NCBI GenBank assembly: GCA_963797765.1 | Contig: CAWCQU010000007.1 | Span: forward strand, 372,001 to 436,000 | Reading direction: 5' to 3' | Origin: JBGPTK01 sp963797765 | GTDB taxonomy: Bacteria > Acidobacteriota > Terriglobia > Acidiferrales > UBA7541 | Length of the DNA stretch: 64,000 nucleotides | Shown here: positions 1-8,890 of the stretch, one piece after another | Numbering within the stretch: position 1 is the first letter of the stretch | Layout of the letters: each line of letters begins with the position of its first letter | Program-made: the position numbers and the translations under genes | The notes under the pieces: generated by a model | The model's database searches: none | Told to the model about the DNA's origin: nothing | Seen by the model: only the letters and a program-made list of their open reading frames with translations

Positions 1-274
1 ATTCGCGAAACTCGCCAACCGTCTTGCTGCCGATGGATCGAAATGAATCCTCGTCGAACGTTTCCAGGATCAGCCGCGTCACATCATCTGAGGAGGGGTC
101 AATCAGTGGCTGCCGGACGATCTCGGCGAGCGAAAGGTCTGCGAGTTTGCGTTTCGCGGCAACTCTTTCCCGCTCGGATCGCGCGGCCAAGCCGGCAAGC
201 TGATCACCGGACTTTTCTTCATTCGCCTTGGCGAAAAGTTCGCGGAGACCGGAAAAAACAAATTGCTCGGGCAT
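1..274 (-). CDS. eutB: Ethanolamine ammonia-lyase large subunit, N-terminal part (cut by window edge)
   Basis: Translating the minus strand from the ATG at 274 gives 91 codons that run off the left edge. The peptide contains FAKANEEKSGDQLAGLAA, then RERVAAKRKLADLSLAEI and DDVTRLI, which follow the N-terminus of EutB as I know it from enteric bacteria (AKANE-RSGD-LAG-AA, ERVAAK, VTRLI) in order and spacing. EutB with EutC forms the cobalamin-dependent enzyme that splits ethanolamine into acetaldehyde and ammonia. The catalytic barrel and any eutC lie outside the window. No convincing Shine-Dalgarno sequence precedes the ATG. The gene is transcribed away from the pentapeptide-repeat gene, so 275-603 is a shared divergent upstream region. 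Confidence 0.88.
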   Translation of the reverse strand, partial: MPEQFVFSGLRELFAKANEEKSGDQLAGLAARSERERVAAKRKLADLSLAEIVRQPLIDPSSDDVTRLILETFDEDSFRSIGSKTVGEFRE

Positions 275-603
275 GTGTAGGTAAAGGCTGGCGGCTCAGC
301 CGAATCTACCCCGCTGGTCGAAACTTACCATCATTCCTGAAGCGAAGAAAGCTTGCGAGAAACACTGCGTGCCAGGATGTGCGAACAGGAATTTCTAAAC
401 GCCAAGGAAAGTCGCATCCGGCAGAGACTCGTCACTCTAGAAACGCCAGTCTTCATCTCACAAGGTGAGTTCGCGAAAGCCGGGTCGGCGCTATCCCCTT
501 CATTTACATATTGTTGTACAAACCCAAATCTGTGTAAGAAATCGAGCCAAATGGACGCTGCTCCCATCCCTGTCCCTCAGTACAGCAGATTCGCGCGGAA
601 TAG
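275..603. other. Divergent intergenic region, eutB / pentapeptide protein
   Basis: I see no credible gene in these 329 bases. The only small landmark is an 8-base palindrome TTGTACAA at 514-521. Promoters for both flanking genes should lie here, but I cannot place -35/-10 boxes with confidence. Confidence 0.5.
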
Positions 604-2676
604 TTGGCTAAAATGGCTCGTACTTGTAATTCGTGCGTTTCTTCCGAGGCAGCCCCTTTCATGCGTACGACGAGTTTCGAATCAGAAGCTGCAGCTCCCG
701 GGAAGCAGACCCGCGACCACATCTCTCGCCTGGAACTGAGGGGAATCCTCCAATCCCACCAGGATTGGATCAACTCCGGTGGAACAGAGGGTCAGAAGGC
801 CACGCTTGTTTATGCCAATCTCGTAAGCGCCGATCTGGCAGGAGCAAATCTTCGTGGCGCCGACCTCCAAAAAGCAAATCTGAATTGGGCCGTTCTCGTG
901 CTCGCGAATCTGAAGGACGCCTTTCTTTTTCAATCGAGTTTGCATGATGCCGACCTGTTGGGCGCCGAACTGCAAGGAGCCAATCTTCAGGGTGCATCTC
1001 TCGCCACGGCTACCGGACTCTCGGTTCAACAACTGGCAAGCACCAATCTTTCCGGCGCATTGTTGCCAAAGCATGTGGTCGACTTGCTGGGCCGCGACCA
1101 AGTGGCCCGGTCATCCAAGATTGCCGGGCGCCTGCTCGCGGCGATTGTGTCGTTTAGTGTAATTGTTGCAGGGCTCATCGCCTCGACCAGAGACGCACAG
1201 TTGGTGACGAATTTCTCAGCTTTCCCAATCCCCTACATCGGCCAATTTCTTCCCGTGGTTCAGTTCTACCTGGTCGCTCCTTTGCTTTTGCTGGGTCTAC
1301 AAATTTACTTTCATTTCTATTTGCAACGGTTGTGGGAGGGGCTGGCTGGATTGCCCGCGATATTTCCCGATGGTGGGACAGTGGATCAAGGTGGTTCTCG
1401 CATTGTGGTCGCCCTCGGACGCTTTCACTTACAACGCAAGAACGGCCATCTGCCGCGGCCTTTGCTGATCGAAGCGGTGATAGCGGTCGCGCTTGCCTAC
1501 TGGCTGGTGCCGATCACGCTTTTCTTCATGTGGGCACGTTATCTGACGCGGCAAGACATGCGCGGAACCATGCTGCAAGTATTCGCAATCATCGCTGCGA
1601 TTGCGATCGCTGTGTTTTTGCCTCAAATTGTGGATAAGACCTTCCACGAGAAGCGTGGCGAGTCATCACCGGCAGAGCCCTCGCGAATAAAGCGGTACTC
1701 AAAATGGGCAAAGGCTCATTGGCGCGGGGCGCTGCCTGTAGGAGCCGGATTGACTCTGCTTCTGCTTTCCTGGGGAACAATCGACGGGTTGCCGCATGAC
1801 ACGGGATGGGTTCCTGAAGCGAAAACTGGGGGCGTAACTGCATGGTCCGCGAACTTATTCTGGATGGCAGGCTATAACCCCTACCCTATTCTTACGGAGG
1901 CAACTGTATCGATTCGACCGGCAAGTTGGTCAGGGCGCGAGGAAGACCTGGGACAAGTGAGCGGCGCTTGGCTAAATCAATCGAGCCTCCGTTACATACA
2001 GGCGTATCGGGCCTTCCTCGCGAAGGGGCGCCTGTGGGAATCGGATATGCGTGGTGCGTTTCTTTCCGAAGCGGACCTGCGCCTGGCGAATTTACGTCAG
2101 GTGAATCTGGATTCGGCTGTGCTCGATCGTGCCTTGATGGGTCATGCGAACCTGCAGGGGGCAAGTTTGCGGAAGGCAAATCTTACTCGCGCGGATTTGC
2201 GCGGCGCCAATCTTTCCTTTGCGAATTTGCCGGGCGCGACGCTCATTGACACGCAGTTGGAAGAAGCAAATCTCTATGCCGCCACCCTTCCCGGCGCGAA
2301 TCTGCAGCTCGCCAATCTGCGCAGGGCTGACTTGCGCAACGCGGATTTAAAGGGCGCCAGGCTGATTCACGCCGATATGGCCTGGGCCGATTTGTGGTAC
2401 GCGCGGCTTTCCGAAGCGAAGATGGAAGGCGTGACGCTGGAGAGTGCAATCCTGATTGAATCGGATCTGCGAAACGTGGATTTACATACAGCCAATTTGC
2501 AACGAAGCATTCTTCGGGGTGCGGATTTGACCGGCGCCAATTTCGAGGGCGCGGATCTCCGCGGAGCGCTGGGGTTAAGTGCCGGCCAAGTCTGTTCCGT
2601 GGCAAACCGGCGGAACGTCCAGCTCGATGGCGAATTGGAACATGAAGTGGCGATGCTTTGCGGCGAAGCCCGCTAA
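604..2676 (+). CDS. Multi-pass membrane protein flanked by pentapeptide-repeat blocks
   Basis: This 690-residue protein starts with a first pentapeptide block (about residues 63-140, pattern A-[ND]-L-x-x, e.g. ANLRGADLQKANL). About five hydrophobic helices follow (near residues 178-195, 215-236, 292-314, 322-343 and 375-394). A longer second pentapeptide block fills about residues 480-660. Pentapeptide repeats fold into a right-handed quadrilateral beta-helix; their role in membrane proteins is mostly unknown. The start is uncertain: TTG at 604, ATG at 613, or ATG at 661, which has a GAGG about 11 bases upstream and would lose only a non-repeat leader. The gene converges on ackA, 35 bases away. 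No enzyme motif is visible and no specific function is claimed. Confidence 0.88.
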   Translation: MAKMARTCNSCVSSEAAPFMRTTSFESEAAAPGKQTRDHISRLELRGILQSHQDWINSGGTEGQKATLVYANLVSADLAGANLRGADLQKANLNWAVLVLANLKDAFLFQSSLHDADLLGAELQGANLQGASLATATGLSVQQLASTNLSGALLPKHVVDLLGRDQVARSSKIAGRLLAAIVSFSVIVAGLIASTRDAQLVTNFSAFPIPYIGQFLPVVQFYLVAPLLLLGLQIYFHFYLQRLWEGLAGLPAIFPDGGTVDQGGSRIVVALGRFHLQRKNGHLPRPLLIEAVIAVALAYWLVPITLFFMWARYLTRQDMRGTMLQVFAIIAAIAIAVFLPQIVDKTFHEKRGESSPAEPSRIKRYSKWAKAHWRGALPVGAGLTLLLLSWGTIDGLPHDTGWVPEAKTGGVTAWSANLFWMAGYNPYPILTEATVSIRPASWSGREEDLGQVSGAWLNQSSLRYIQAYRAFLAKGRLWESDMRGAFLSEADLRLANLRQVNLDSAVLDRALMGHANLQGASLRKANLTRADLRGANLSFANLPGATLIDTQLEEANLYAATLPGANLQLANLRRADLRNADLKGARLIHADMAWADLWYARLSEAKMEGVTLESAILIESDLRNVDLHTANLQRSILRGADLTGANFEGADLRGALGLSAGQVCSVANRRNVQLDGELEHEVAMLCGEAR

Positions 2677-2711
2677 TCTTCGAAGGCCGCGTGCGTTCGC
2701 GGACAATCCGA

Positions 2712-3950
2712 TCAGGCAATCGTCGTCGGAACCATTGGGATTTTAGCGGATGCCAAACGCCAGCACTCGCGCGCGATGGCCCAATCCTCCTGGGCACGAA
2801 TCACTAAAATTCTGACGGCGGAATCGTCTTGGGCGATGTCCTGATCCAAGCCGGGTTGCGCGTTTTTTCCGGAATCAAGTTTTAGCTTCATGTATCCGAA
2901 GTTCTCACAGGCCGCAGCCCGCACTTCCGCCGAGTTTTCCCCGATCCCCGCGGTAAAAATCAGGGCGTCCGCTCCGCCAAGCGCTGCGACCATCGAGCCG
3001 ATGCCCGATTGCAGCCGGTGCACAAAAACATCGAACGCAAGCTTGGATCGTGCATGTCCATCTTTCATGGCTGCCACAATCTGCCGCATATCGCTCGAGA
3101 TTCCGGAAATTCCCAGCAAGCCGGACTTCGTATTCAGCAATTCGTCGATGTCCGACGCGCCAAAATGATTTTGCCGCATTAAAAATGTAAGAATTCCCGG
3201 ATCCACAGAGCCGGATCTGGTTCCCATCATCAGTCCTTCCAGCGGCGTAAATCCCATGGTGGTATCCACACTACGACCGTTGCGAATGGCCGCGAGTGAG
3301 CAGCCGTTTCCCAGATGGCAACTAACGATTTTCAGCGAGTGCAAATCCTTGCCCAGCATTTGTCCCGCGCGCTCCGCACAATATTGGTGGTTGATGCCAT
3401 GAAAACCGTAGCGGCGGATTCCCTGCTCCAGCCATTCGTACGGTCCGGGATAAACCGCCGCCGAATCCGGCATCCGGCTGTGAAAACCGGTGTCAAATAC
3501 AGCCACCTGTGGGACGGGTCCCAGTAGCTCCTCGATGATTTCGATTCCTTCCAGTGCAGGAGGATTGTGCAGAGGCGCGAAGGCCGATACTTTTCCGATT
3601 GCCGCTTTCACTTCCGCCGTGATGATCGCCGGTTCCTCGAATTTCAGCCCGCCCTGAACCACGCGATGTCCCACAACGCTGATTTCCGAAGCTGACGAAA
3701 CCACGCGAGTCTCGCCACTCCAAGCGGTTTCAAGCATCTGCGCGATCGCTTTGCTCCGCGAGTCCACTTTTGTGTGCTTCTCGAACTCCGCCCCTCGTGC
3801 GGTTTTTACGTGAACGTCGGCCGCCCCACCGTACCATTCGACTTTGGCTTCCCATGCGGGATCGGAAGCATTTCCGGTCGGAGGCTCGCTGATTTCGTAG
3901 AGGGCGCTTTTCTGACTGCTCGAGCCGGAATTCAGGACGAGAATTTTCAT
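2712..3950 (-). CDS. ackA: Acetate kinase
   Basis: This 412-residue protein has the usual acetate kinase length. Family motifs appear in order: the N-terminal phosphate loop LNSGSSSQK, VFDTGFH, YGFHGINH, HLGNGCSLAA and GFTPLEGLMMGTRSGSVDP. It belongs to the ASKHA fold and transfers the phosphoryl group of acetyl phosphate to ADP, giving acetate and ATP in the cytoplasm. It begins only 3 bases after the phosphoketolase stop, so the two are almost certainly cotranscribed and the kinase consumes the acetyl phosphate made upstream. No pta gene is seen beside it. A butyrate kinase is the nearest alternative family but fits the length and context less well. Confidence 0.96.
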   Translation of the reverse strand: MKILVLNSGSSSQKSALYEISEPPTGNASDPAWEAKVEWYGGAADVHVKTARGAEFEKHTKVDSRSKAIAQMLETAWSGETRVVSSASEISVVGHRVVQGGLKFEEPAIITAEVKAAIGKVSAFAPLHNPPALEGIEIIEELLGPVPQVAVFDTGFHSRMPDSAAVYPGPYEWLEQGIRRYGFHGINHQYCAERAGQMLGKDLHSLKIVSCHLGNGCSLAAIRNGRSVDTTMGFTPLEGLMMGTRSGSVDPGILTFLMRQNHFGASDIDELLNTKSGLLGISGISSDMRQIVAAMKDGHARSKLAFDVFVHRLQSGIGSMVAALGGADALIFTAGIGENSAEVRAAACENFGYMKLKLDSGKNAQPGLDQDIAQDDSAVRILVIRAQEDWAIARECWRLASAKIPMVPTTIA

Positions 3951-3953
3951 CGA

Positions 3954-6356
3954 TTAGCCGGGCCAGACCCAATTGCGTATCTCCGGCATATCCTCTCCTC
4001 GCAAACCGATGTATTGCCGGTGTTCCACCAATCGATTGCGCAGCGTTTGCTTAAAGTGGGCGTTCAGAGGCTGCAATCGGAGCACCCGATCGACTGCGTC
4101 GCCAGCCAGGTGATAGCGGTCCAATTCATTCAGCACGGTCATATCGAACGGCGTGGTAGTTGTTCCTTCTTCCTTATAGCCGTGCACGTGCATGTTGGCA
4201 TGGCTTGCGCGGCGGTACGTCAGGCGATGAATCAACGACGGGTAGCCGTGAAAGGCAAAGATCACTGGCTTATTGGTGGTGAACATGGAATCGAATTCAC
4301 GGTCGGGAAGGCCGTGGGGATGCTCGCTGGGTGTCTGCAGAGTCATTATGTCCACCACATTGATCACGCGAATTTTGATATCCGTAAAATGGCGTCGCAG
4401 CAAATCGACCGCTGCCAGCGTCTCCAGTGTGGGAATGTCTCCAGCGCAAGCCATCACCACATCCGGCTCAGTGCCTTGATCATTGCAGGCCCAATCCCAA
4501 ATTCCGATTCCGTTCGTGCAGTGCTCGATGGCCGATTCCATATTCAGATATTGCAGTTGCGGCTGCTTCCCGGCCACGATCACATTAACGTAGTCACGGC
4601 TGCGTAAACAGTGATCCGCAACGGAAAGAAGCGTGTTTGCGTCCGGGGGCAAATAAACTCGCACCACATCCGCTTTCTTGTTTACAACCAGATCGATAAA
4701 TCCGGGATCCTGATGGGTGAAGCCGTTGTGGTCCTGGCGCCAGACATGTGAAGTGAGTAGATAATTCAACGAAGCGATGGGCCTTCTCCAGGAAATGCCT
4801 CGCGTCACTTTGAGCCACTTCGCATGCTGGTTAAACATCGCGTCCACGATGTGAATGAAGGCTTCGTAGCACGAAAAGAAACCATGGCGGCCGGTAAGCA
4901 AGTATCCTTCAAGCCATCCCTGGCACATGTGCTCGCTCAGTACTTCCATCACCCGGCCATCCGGCGAAAGAAATTCATCGACCGGGAGAATCGGCTCCAT
5001 GAACGCCTTACCGCCGCTGCTTTCATAGATTGCGTCGAGGCGGTTCGAGGCAGTTTCGTCCGGCCCAAAAACGCGGAAGTTCTTCGCGTCGGCATTCAGT
5101 TTCATAACGTCGCGCAGGAAACCTCCAAGAACTCGGGTGGATTCCACGAATTCGGTGCCCGGATTTTGCACTTTCACGGCGTAATCCTGGAACTCCGGCA
5201 TTATCAGATCGCGAAGCAACAATCCGCCATTCGCTATTGGATTGGCGCCCATCCGGCGATTCCCTTTGGGCGACAATTCAGCGAACTCTGGCAGGAATCG
5301 CCCGGCCGAATCGAAAAGTTCCTCGGCCCGGTAGCTTTTCATCCAATCTTCCAGGATTTTCAGGTGCTCCGGCTTTTCCAGATTCGTCACCGGCACCTGG
5401 TGCGCGCGCCAGGTGCCTTCCACCGGTAGGCCATCAACCATCTTCGGGCCCGTCCAACCCTTGGGCGTTCGGAAGATGATCATCGGCCACACGGGGCGGC
5501 CTGCGGCGCCTCCCGTGCGCGCGGCATTCTGAATCGAATGAATTTCCGCGAGAATTCCGTCGAGCGTGTGCGCCATGAGCTGATGCATTGCTACTGGTTC
5601 ATGGCCTTCCACGAAATAAGGTTTATAACCATAACCGGTGAATAGTTGCGTTAACTCGGAGTCGCTCATTCGGCCGAGCAACGTTGGATTGGCGATCTTG
5701 TATCCATTGAGATGCAAGATGGGAAGAACGGCTCCGTCGCGCGCTGGATTCAGAAATTTGTTCGAGTGCCAACTGGCCGCCAGCGGACCAGTTTCCGCTT
5801 CACCGTCTCCCACGACGCAGCAAACCAGCAGATCGGGATTATCGAAAGCGGCGCCATATGCGTGCACGATCGAATAACCCAGTTCACCGCCTTCATGAAT
5901 GGAACCAGGAGTTTCGGGAGCCACGTGGCTTGGTATTCCCCCTGGGAAAGAAAACTGCTTGAACAAGCGCTGCAGCCCTTCTTCACTTTGGGGAATATTT
6001 GTGTAGAGCTCGCTGTAGGTTCCTTCGAGATAAGTATTCGCCACCAGGCCCGGACCGCCGTGGCCGGGACCGGCGATATAGATGCAGTTCAGGTCATGCT
6101 TGACAATCAGCCTGTTAAAGTGGACGTAGATAAAATTCAGCCCGGGAGTGGTCCCCCAATGGCCCAGCAACCGAGGTTTGATGTGTTCGATTTTTAGCGG
6201 TTCGCGCAGCAACGCGTTGGCCAACAAATAAATTTGCCCGACGGAAAGATAATTCGCCGCGCGCCAATACGCATGCATCTTTCTCAATTCTTCTTCTGAC
6301 AACGGCTGGTCAGAAGCATTTGAATTGCCGGCGCTGGCTAACGAGGTTGCACTCAT
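3954..6356 (-). CDS. xfp: Xylulose-5-phosphate/fructose-6-phosphate phosphoketolase
   Basis: About 800 residues, full length for the family. Visible motifs include GPGHGGPG, the thiamine diphosphate motif GDGEAETGP, the segment HLNGYKIANPTLL and a C-terminal HGYKEEG region, all typical of bacterial Xfp. The enzyme uses thiamine diphosphate to cleave xylulose 5-phosphate (or fructose 6-phosphate) with inorganic phosphate, giving acetyl phosphate plus glyceraldehyde 3-phosphate (or erythrose 4-phosphate). The open frame begins at 6371, but the ATG at 6356 has GGAGAG seven bases upstream and gives the N-terminus MSATSLASAG, so I prefer it. It is followed directly by ackA. An inverted repeat at 6442-6459, about 85 bases upstream, may be an operator. 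Confidence 0.96.
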   Translation of the reverse strand: MSATSLASAGNSNASDQPLSEEELRKMHAYWRAANYLSVGQIYLLANALLREPLKIEHIKPRLLGHWGTTPGLNFIYVHFNRLIVKHDLNCIYIAGPGHGGPGLVANTYLEGTYSELYTNIPQSEEGLQRLFKQFSFPGGIPSHVAPETPGSIHEGGELGYSIVHAYGAAFDNPDLLVCCVVGDGEAETGPLAASWHSNKFLNPARDGAVLPILHLNGYKIANPTLLGRMSDSELTQLFTGYGYKPYFVEGHEPVAMHQLMAHTLDGILAEIHSIQNAARTGGAAGRPVWPMIIFRTPKGWTGPKMVDGLPVEGTWRAHQVPVTNLEKPEHLKILEDWMKSYRAEELFDSAGRFLPEFAELSPKGNRRMGANPIANGGLLLRDLIMPEFQDYAVKVQNPGTEFVESTRVLGGFLRDVMKLNADAKNFRVFGPDETASNRLDAIYESSGGKAFMEPILPVDEFLSPDGRVMEVLSEHMCQGWLEGYLLTGRHGFFSCYEAFIHIVDAMFNQHAKWLKVTRGISWRRPIASLNYLLTSHVWRQDHNGFTHQDPGFIDLVVNKKADVVRVYLPPDANTLLSVADHCLRSRDYVNVIVAGKQPQLQYLNMESAIEHCTNGIGIWDWACNDQGTEPDVVMACAGDIPTLETLAAVDLLRRHFTDIKIRVINVVDIMTLQTPSEHPHGLPDREFDSMFTTNKPVIFAFHGYPSLIHRLTYRRASHANMHVHGYKEEGTTTTPFDMTVLNELDRYHLAGDAVDRVLRLQPLNAHFKQTLRNRLVEHRQYIGLRGEDMPEIRNWVWPG

Positions 6357-6441
6357 TGTTCTGCTCTCCATTCCTACATTAACTCCCCCACTATTCGATG
6401 AGGGTGAAAAATTAATTCTACGCCTGTCTCGAATCAGATGG

Positions 6442-6459
6442 GATTACAAAACTGTAATC
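6442..6459. promoter_or_regulatory. Operator-like inverted repeat upstream of xfp-ackA
   Basis: Perfect 7-base arms GATTACA and TGTAATC are separated by AAAC. The core resembles TACA-N-TGTA operators used by several winged-helix repressors (BlaI/MecI/CopY type use a 2-base spacer; here it is 4). It lies about 85 bases before the preferred xfp start, a position suited to control of transcription. No regulator gene is adjacent, so the binding protein is unknown. Confidence 0.4.
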
Positions 6460-6907
6460 AACCTCGCCGAACAAGAGTAGACCTGCCAGCGGACGCTTGG
6501 AGACCCTCGGTTTCGGCGTGGCCCCAAGAACAACTTCCGCAACAAATTCGGACGGTTTGTAGATTGTCCTGAGTCTAAGGCCTAGCGGAGCATTCCGAGG
6601 TCCAAAAACAAGAGGCGAGAGACGAATCTATGGGGGGAGTGTATTTTTTGACTGGCTTCGTTCGACAGCCCCAAATTCTCTGTAAAAAGCGCCTATTGCG
6701 AATGCTTTTATCGAATTCTCAATCGCAAGGGGCAGGGCCGAGACAACACGCGGCTCATCCTACCCGTCCGTCACGTGTTCCCAAAACGGGCACCATCAGC
6801 CAACATCAAACATAAAATATCGTTTTGGAATTCAAACCGGAAGGCAAGGTTCCAGCTAAGAATCGGTGGAGGCGCGGAGTTCGTGAGTTTTCATCGATCC
6901 TTGGGAT

Positions 6908-6949
6908 TAACCGGCATGCAGTCCCACCCTGCTTTCTGCATGCCGGTTA
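6908..6949 (-). terminator. Hairpin after the di-haem cytochrome gene (possible terminator)
   Basis: Arms at 6908-6921 and 6936-6949 are perfectly complementary over 14 base pairs (core ACCGGCATGCAG) with a 14-base loop. The hairpin starts 13 bases after the cytochrome stop on the minus strand. There is no clear T-run, so termination or mRNA stabilisation are both possible. Confidence 0.45.
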
Positions 6950-6962
6950 TTCCAAGTCGAGC

Positions 6963-8471
6963 CTACAGCGATCGCAGGAAATTCAAAAGATCCTGTTTCT
7001 GGCTTTCGGTTAGACCATTGAAGTTGTTGATGACCTGATTTGCCTCCGAACCATCGCTCGAATGCGCCAGGATGGCCTGCAGTAGGTCGCTGGTGCGTCC
7101 ATCGTGGAGGAAGAAGACGCGCTGACCCAATCCCCACAAGGGAGAAGAGCGGAATTCATCCGGCCCGGCATTGCCTTGGCCGACGCCATCGGCTAGTCCG
7201 GAACCCATATGGTGCACCATCAAGTCTGAAAACAGATTCGCATTGGTATTATTCAATGCGGTTGCGAAGCCGGATGTGGTCGTCTTGAGCGTAGGAGTGT
7301 GGCAAACAGCACATTGCACCACGTTGACGAACAGGTTTCTGCCGTTTTGAATGGATGCGGAGCATCCCGTTCCGGAGCAAGCTGGCCTGGGTTGATCGAG
7401 GAAGCGCATGAAGTTGGCGAAGCCTGCGACGTCGCTCAAAACTTCCGTCGTCGGATTGGTCCTCATTCTGCCTCGGCCTCCTCGTGAAGCCGCGAAATTC
7501 GTTCTATCTTCGGGGGTTTGGTTGAAGACGCAGTTCGCGGGGGGCGTGGCCGGCGGCGCCACTCCACGCTCATTTTCGAATATCTCATTGGAGACGCCCT
7601 GCTCGACGTTGTAGGCCTCGCCTCCGAAGATCACCAGTGATTTGTTCTGCGCCTTCCATCCGAAGCGGGTGATCGTGCCGTCATTCCCACTTCGGTTGAC
7701 ATGGCCTGAGATCCCCAGCACCTGCGCGGCGGCGGCGTTGGCTGCAGCGTTGTTCATAATGGTGGATTCAGCAATGTTTTCGATCAGGCCCAGTCCAAAG
7801 GTTGGCGTGGGAATGCGAAAGACTACGTTTCCAAGATCCTGCATTTGTTGGAAATTCGGCTGCGCGAGCTGGCATCCCGGGGCGTCCGTGCGTCCTTGAA
7901 TCGTAAATAGATCATGAACTCCGCCATCTGGGCTACTCGTCAGATTTCCGTTTGCGTCGACCACCATCGGAAATCGCGCTTCACGTACGGGACCATCGGC
8001 GGTGACAAACGACGGCACAATATTTGAAGCTCCATCCAAAGCTGCCTGCGCCACCTGGGGATTGGGACCGATGTTGGGAAACGCACTTGTGCTCGGACTC
8101 GATCCGCCGATCGCCGGTTGAGCGTGGCACGCTGCGCAAGAATTCGCGTTAAAGCCCGGGCCCAACCCCGATCCTGATTCACCCCTGACGGATCCGCTGA
8201 CTGAATCCACCTCTGTAAACCGGTCCTGCCCATCCTGGAAGTAACTCAGTTCGGCAGGAGTCAGCCTTGGCAACGGCCGGCCGGCATTGATGGTTCCTCC
8301 ACGCGGGCCCGGATCATGCGCCGTATTCTGACCTTGTGTGGCTATGACCGATGCGAGCGAGAGGACCAGAAGAATCGAACACCCCAGAATCAACTTGCTT
8401 CTCAGACTGGAGTTCAATTTCTCGACGAAGTTTTGGACGCGTGGCGGCGGCATTTTCTCAGCTAGTTTCAT
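6963..8471 (-). CDS. Secreted di-haem cytochrome c / putative di-haem oxidoreductase (DHOR family)
   Basis: About 502 residues from the ATG at 8471, which has an AAGGGGGAAAGG-type ribosome binding site just upstream; the frame continues to 8543 without such a signal. A hydrophobic signal segment (LILGCSILLVLSLASVIA) lies near residues 28-45. Two c-type haem sites are visible: CAACH near residue 115 and CAVCH near residue 385, with a late FFLHDGRTSDLLQAILAH segment typical of the CxxCH peroxidase-like DHOR group. The protein should be periplasmic and handle electrons. Its substrate cannot be read from the sequence, and similar proteins are annotated only as thiol oxidoreductases or putative peroxidases. 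It appears monocistronic. Confidence 0.85.
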   Translation of the reverse strand: MKLAEKMPPPRVQNFVEKLNSSLRSKLILGCSILLVLSLASVIATQGQNTAHDPGPRGGTINAGRPLPRLTPAELSYFQDGQDRFTEVDSVSGSVRGESGSGLGPGFNANSCAACHAQPAIGGSSPSTSAFPNIGPNPQVAQAALDGASNIVPSFVTADGPVREARFPMVVDANGNLTSSPDGGVHDLFTIQGRTDAPGCQLAQPNFQQMQDLGNVVFRIPTPTFGLGLIENIAESTIMNNAAANAAAAQVLGISGHVNRSGNDGTITRFGWKAQNKSLVIFGGEAYNVEQGVSNEIFENERGVAPPATPPANCVFNQTPEDRTNFAASRGGRGRMRTNPTTEVLSDVAGFANFMRFLDQPRPACSGTGCSASIQNGRNLFVNVVQCAVCHTPTLKTTTSGFATALNNTNANLFSDLMVHHMGSGLADGVGQGNAGPDEFRSSPLWGLGQRVFFLHDGRTSDLLQAILAHSSDGSEANQVINNFNGLTESQKQDLLNFLRSL

Positions 8472-8890
8472 CACCTTTCCCCCTTGGGGTATCAGACTGG
8501 GAAGTTGCGATCGCTTGCGCGAGCCATTTTTTTCTCGATCCATTTTCGAGTTGATTCGCGTTTTGGCGATCGGTCATGGTCGAATCGTCTTCGAAGCCAG
8601 GCCAGATTGGAGGGATGGCCCAGCCGGAATCTGGGTGGGAGAGATTCCGGCAGTCAGCTTCGACGAAATTTGTGAAGTGGCAATTAAGCGATGTCTACGC
8701 TACGTCGATGATGAGGAGGAAGCTACTGTACGGAGGTACAAAAGAAGTCCAATCGAGGGACTGTCCAATGGCCATACACAAAATCGCGCGGAATTACACG
8801 GACAGGTACTGCCGTTCATCGCCCTTCCTGGAAAATTCGGAAGACCTGAGCCGGCTGCGGGCCGGCGGCAACTGAATCCTAATTCCAAAA
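8472..8890. other. Intergenic region between cytochrome gene and efflux operon
   Basis: About 420 bases without a convincing gene. Near the end of the efflux operon, at 8850-8866, lies a 6-base-pair GC hairpin GCCGGC-TGCGG-GCCGGC without a T-run, a weak terminator candidate for the minus-strand operon. Confidence 0.5.

Larger units (their letters stand above)
6372..6962. other. Intergenic region upstream of xfp and downstream of the cytochrome gene
   Basis: No convincing gene is present in about 590 bases. It holds the operator-like inverted repeat at 6442-6459 and a strong hairpin at 6908-6949, listed separately. The short plus-strand open frames here have no ribosome binding site and no recognisable product. 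Confidence 0.6.

Noticed and set aside
2687..2702. CCGCG-TGCGTT-CGCGG hairpin between the pentapeptide gene and ackA
   Set aside because: Only five base pairs and no T-run; too weak to call a terminator.
3774..4607. 277-codon plus-strand open frame opposite ackA and xfp
   Set aside because: It lies entirely opposite two strongly identified enzymes, has no ribosome binding site and shows no protein family pattern.
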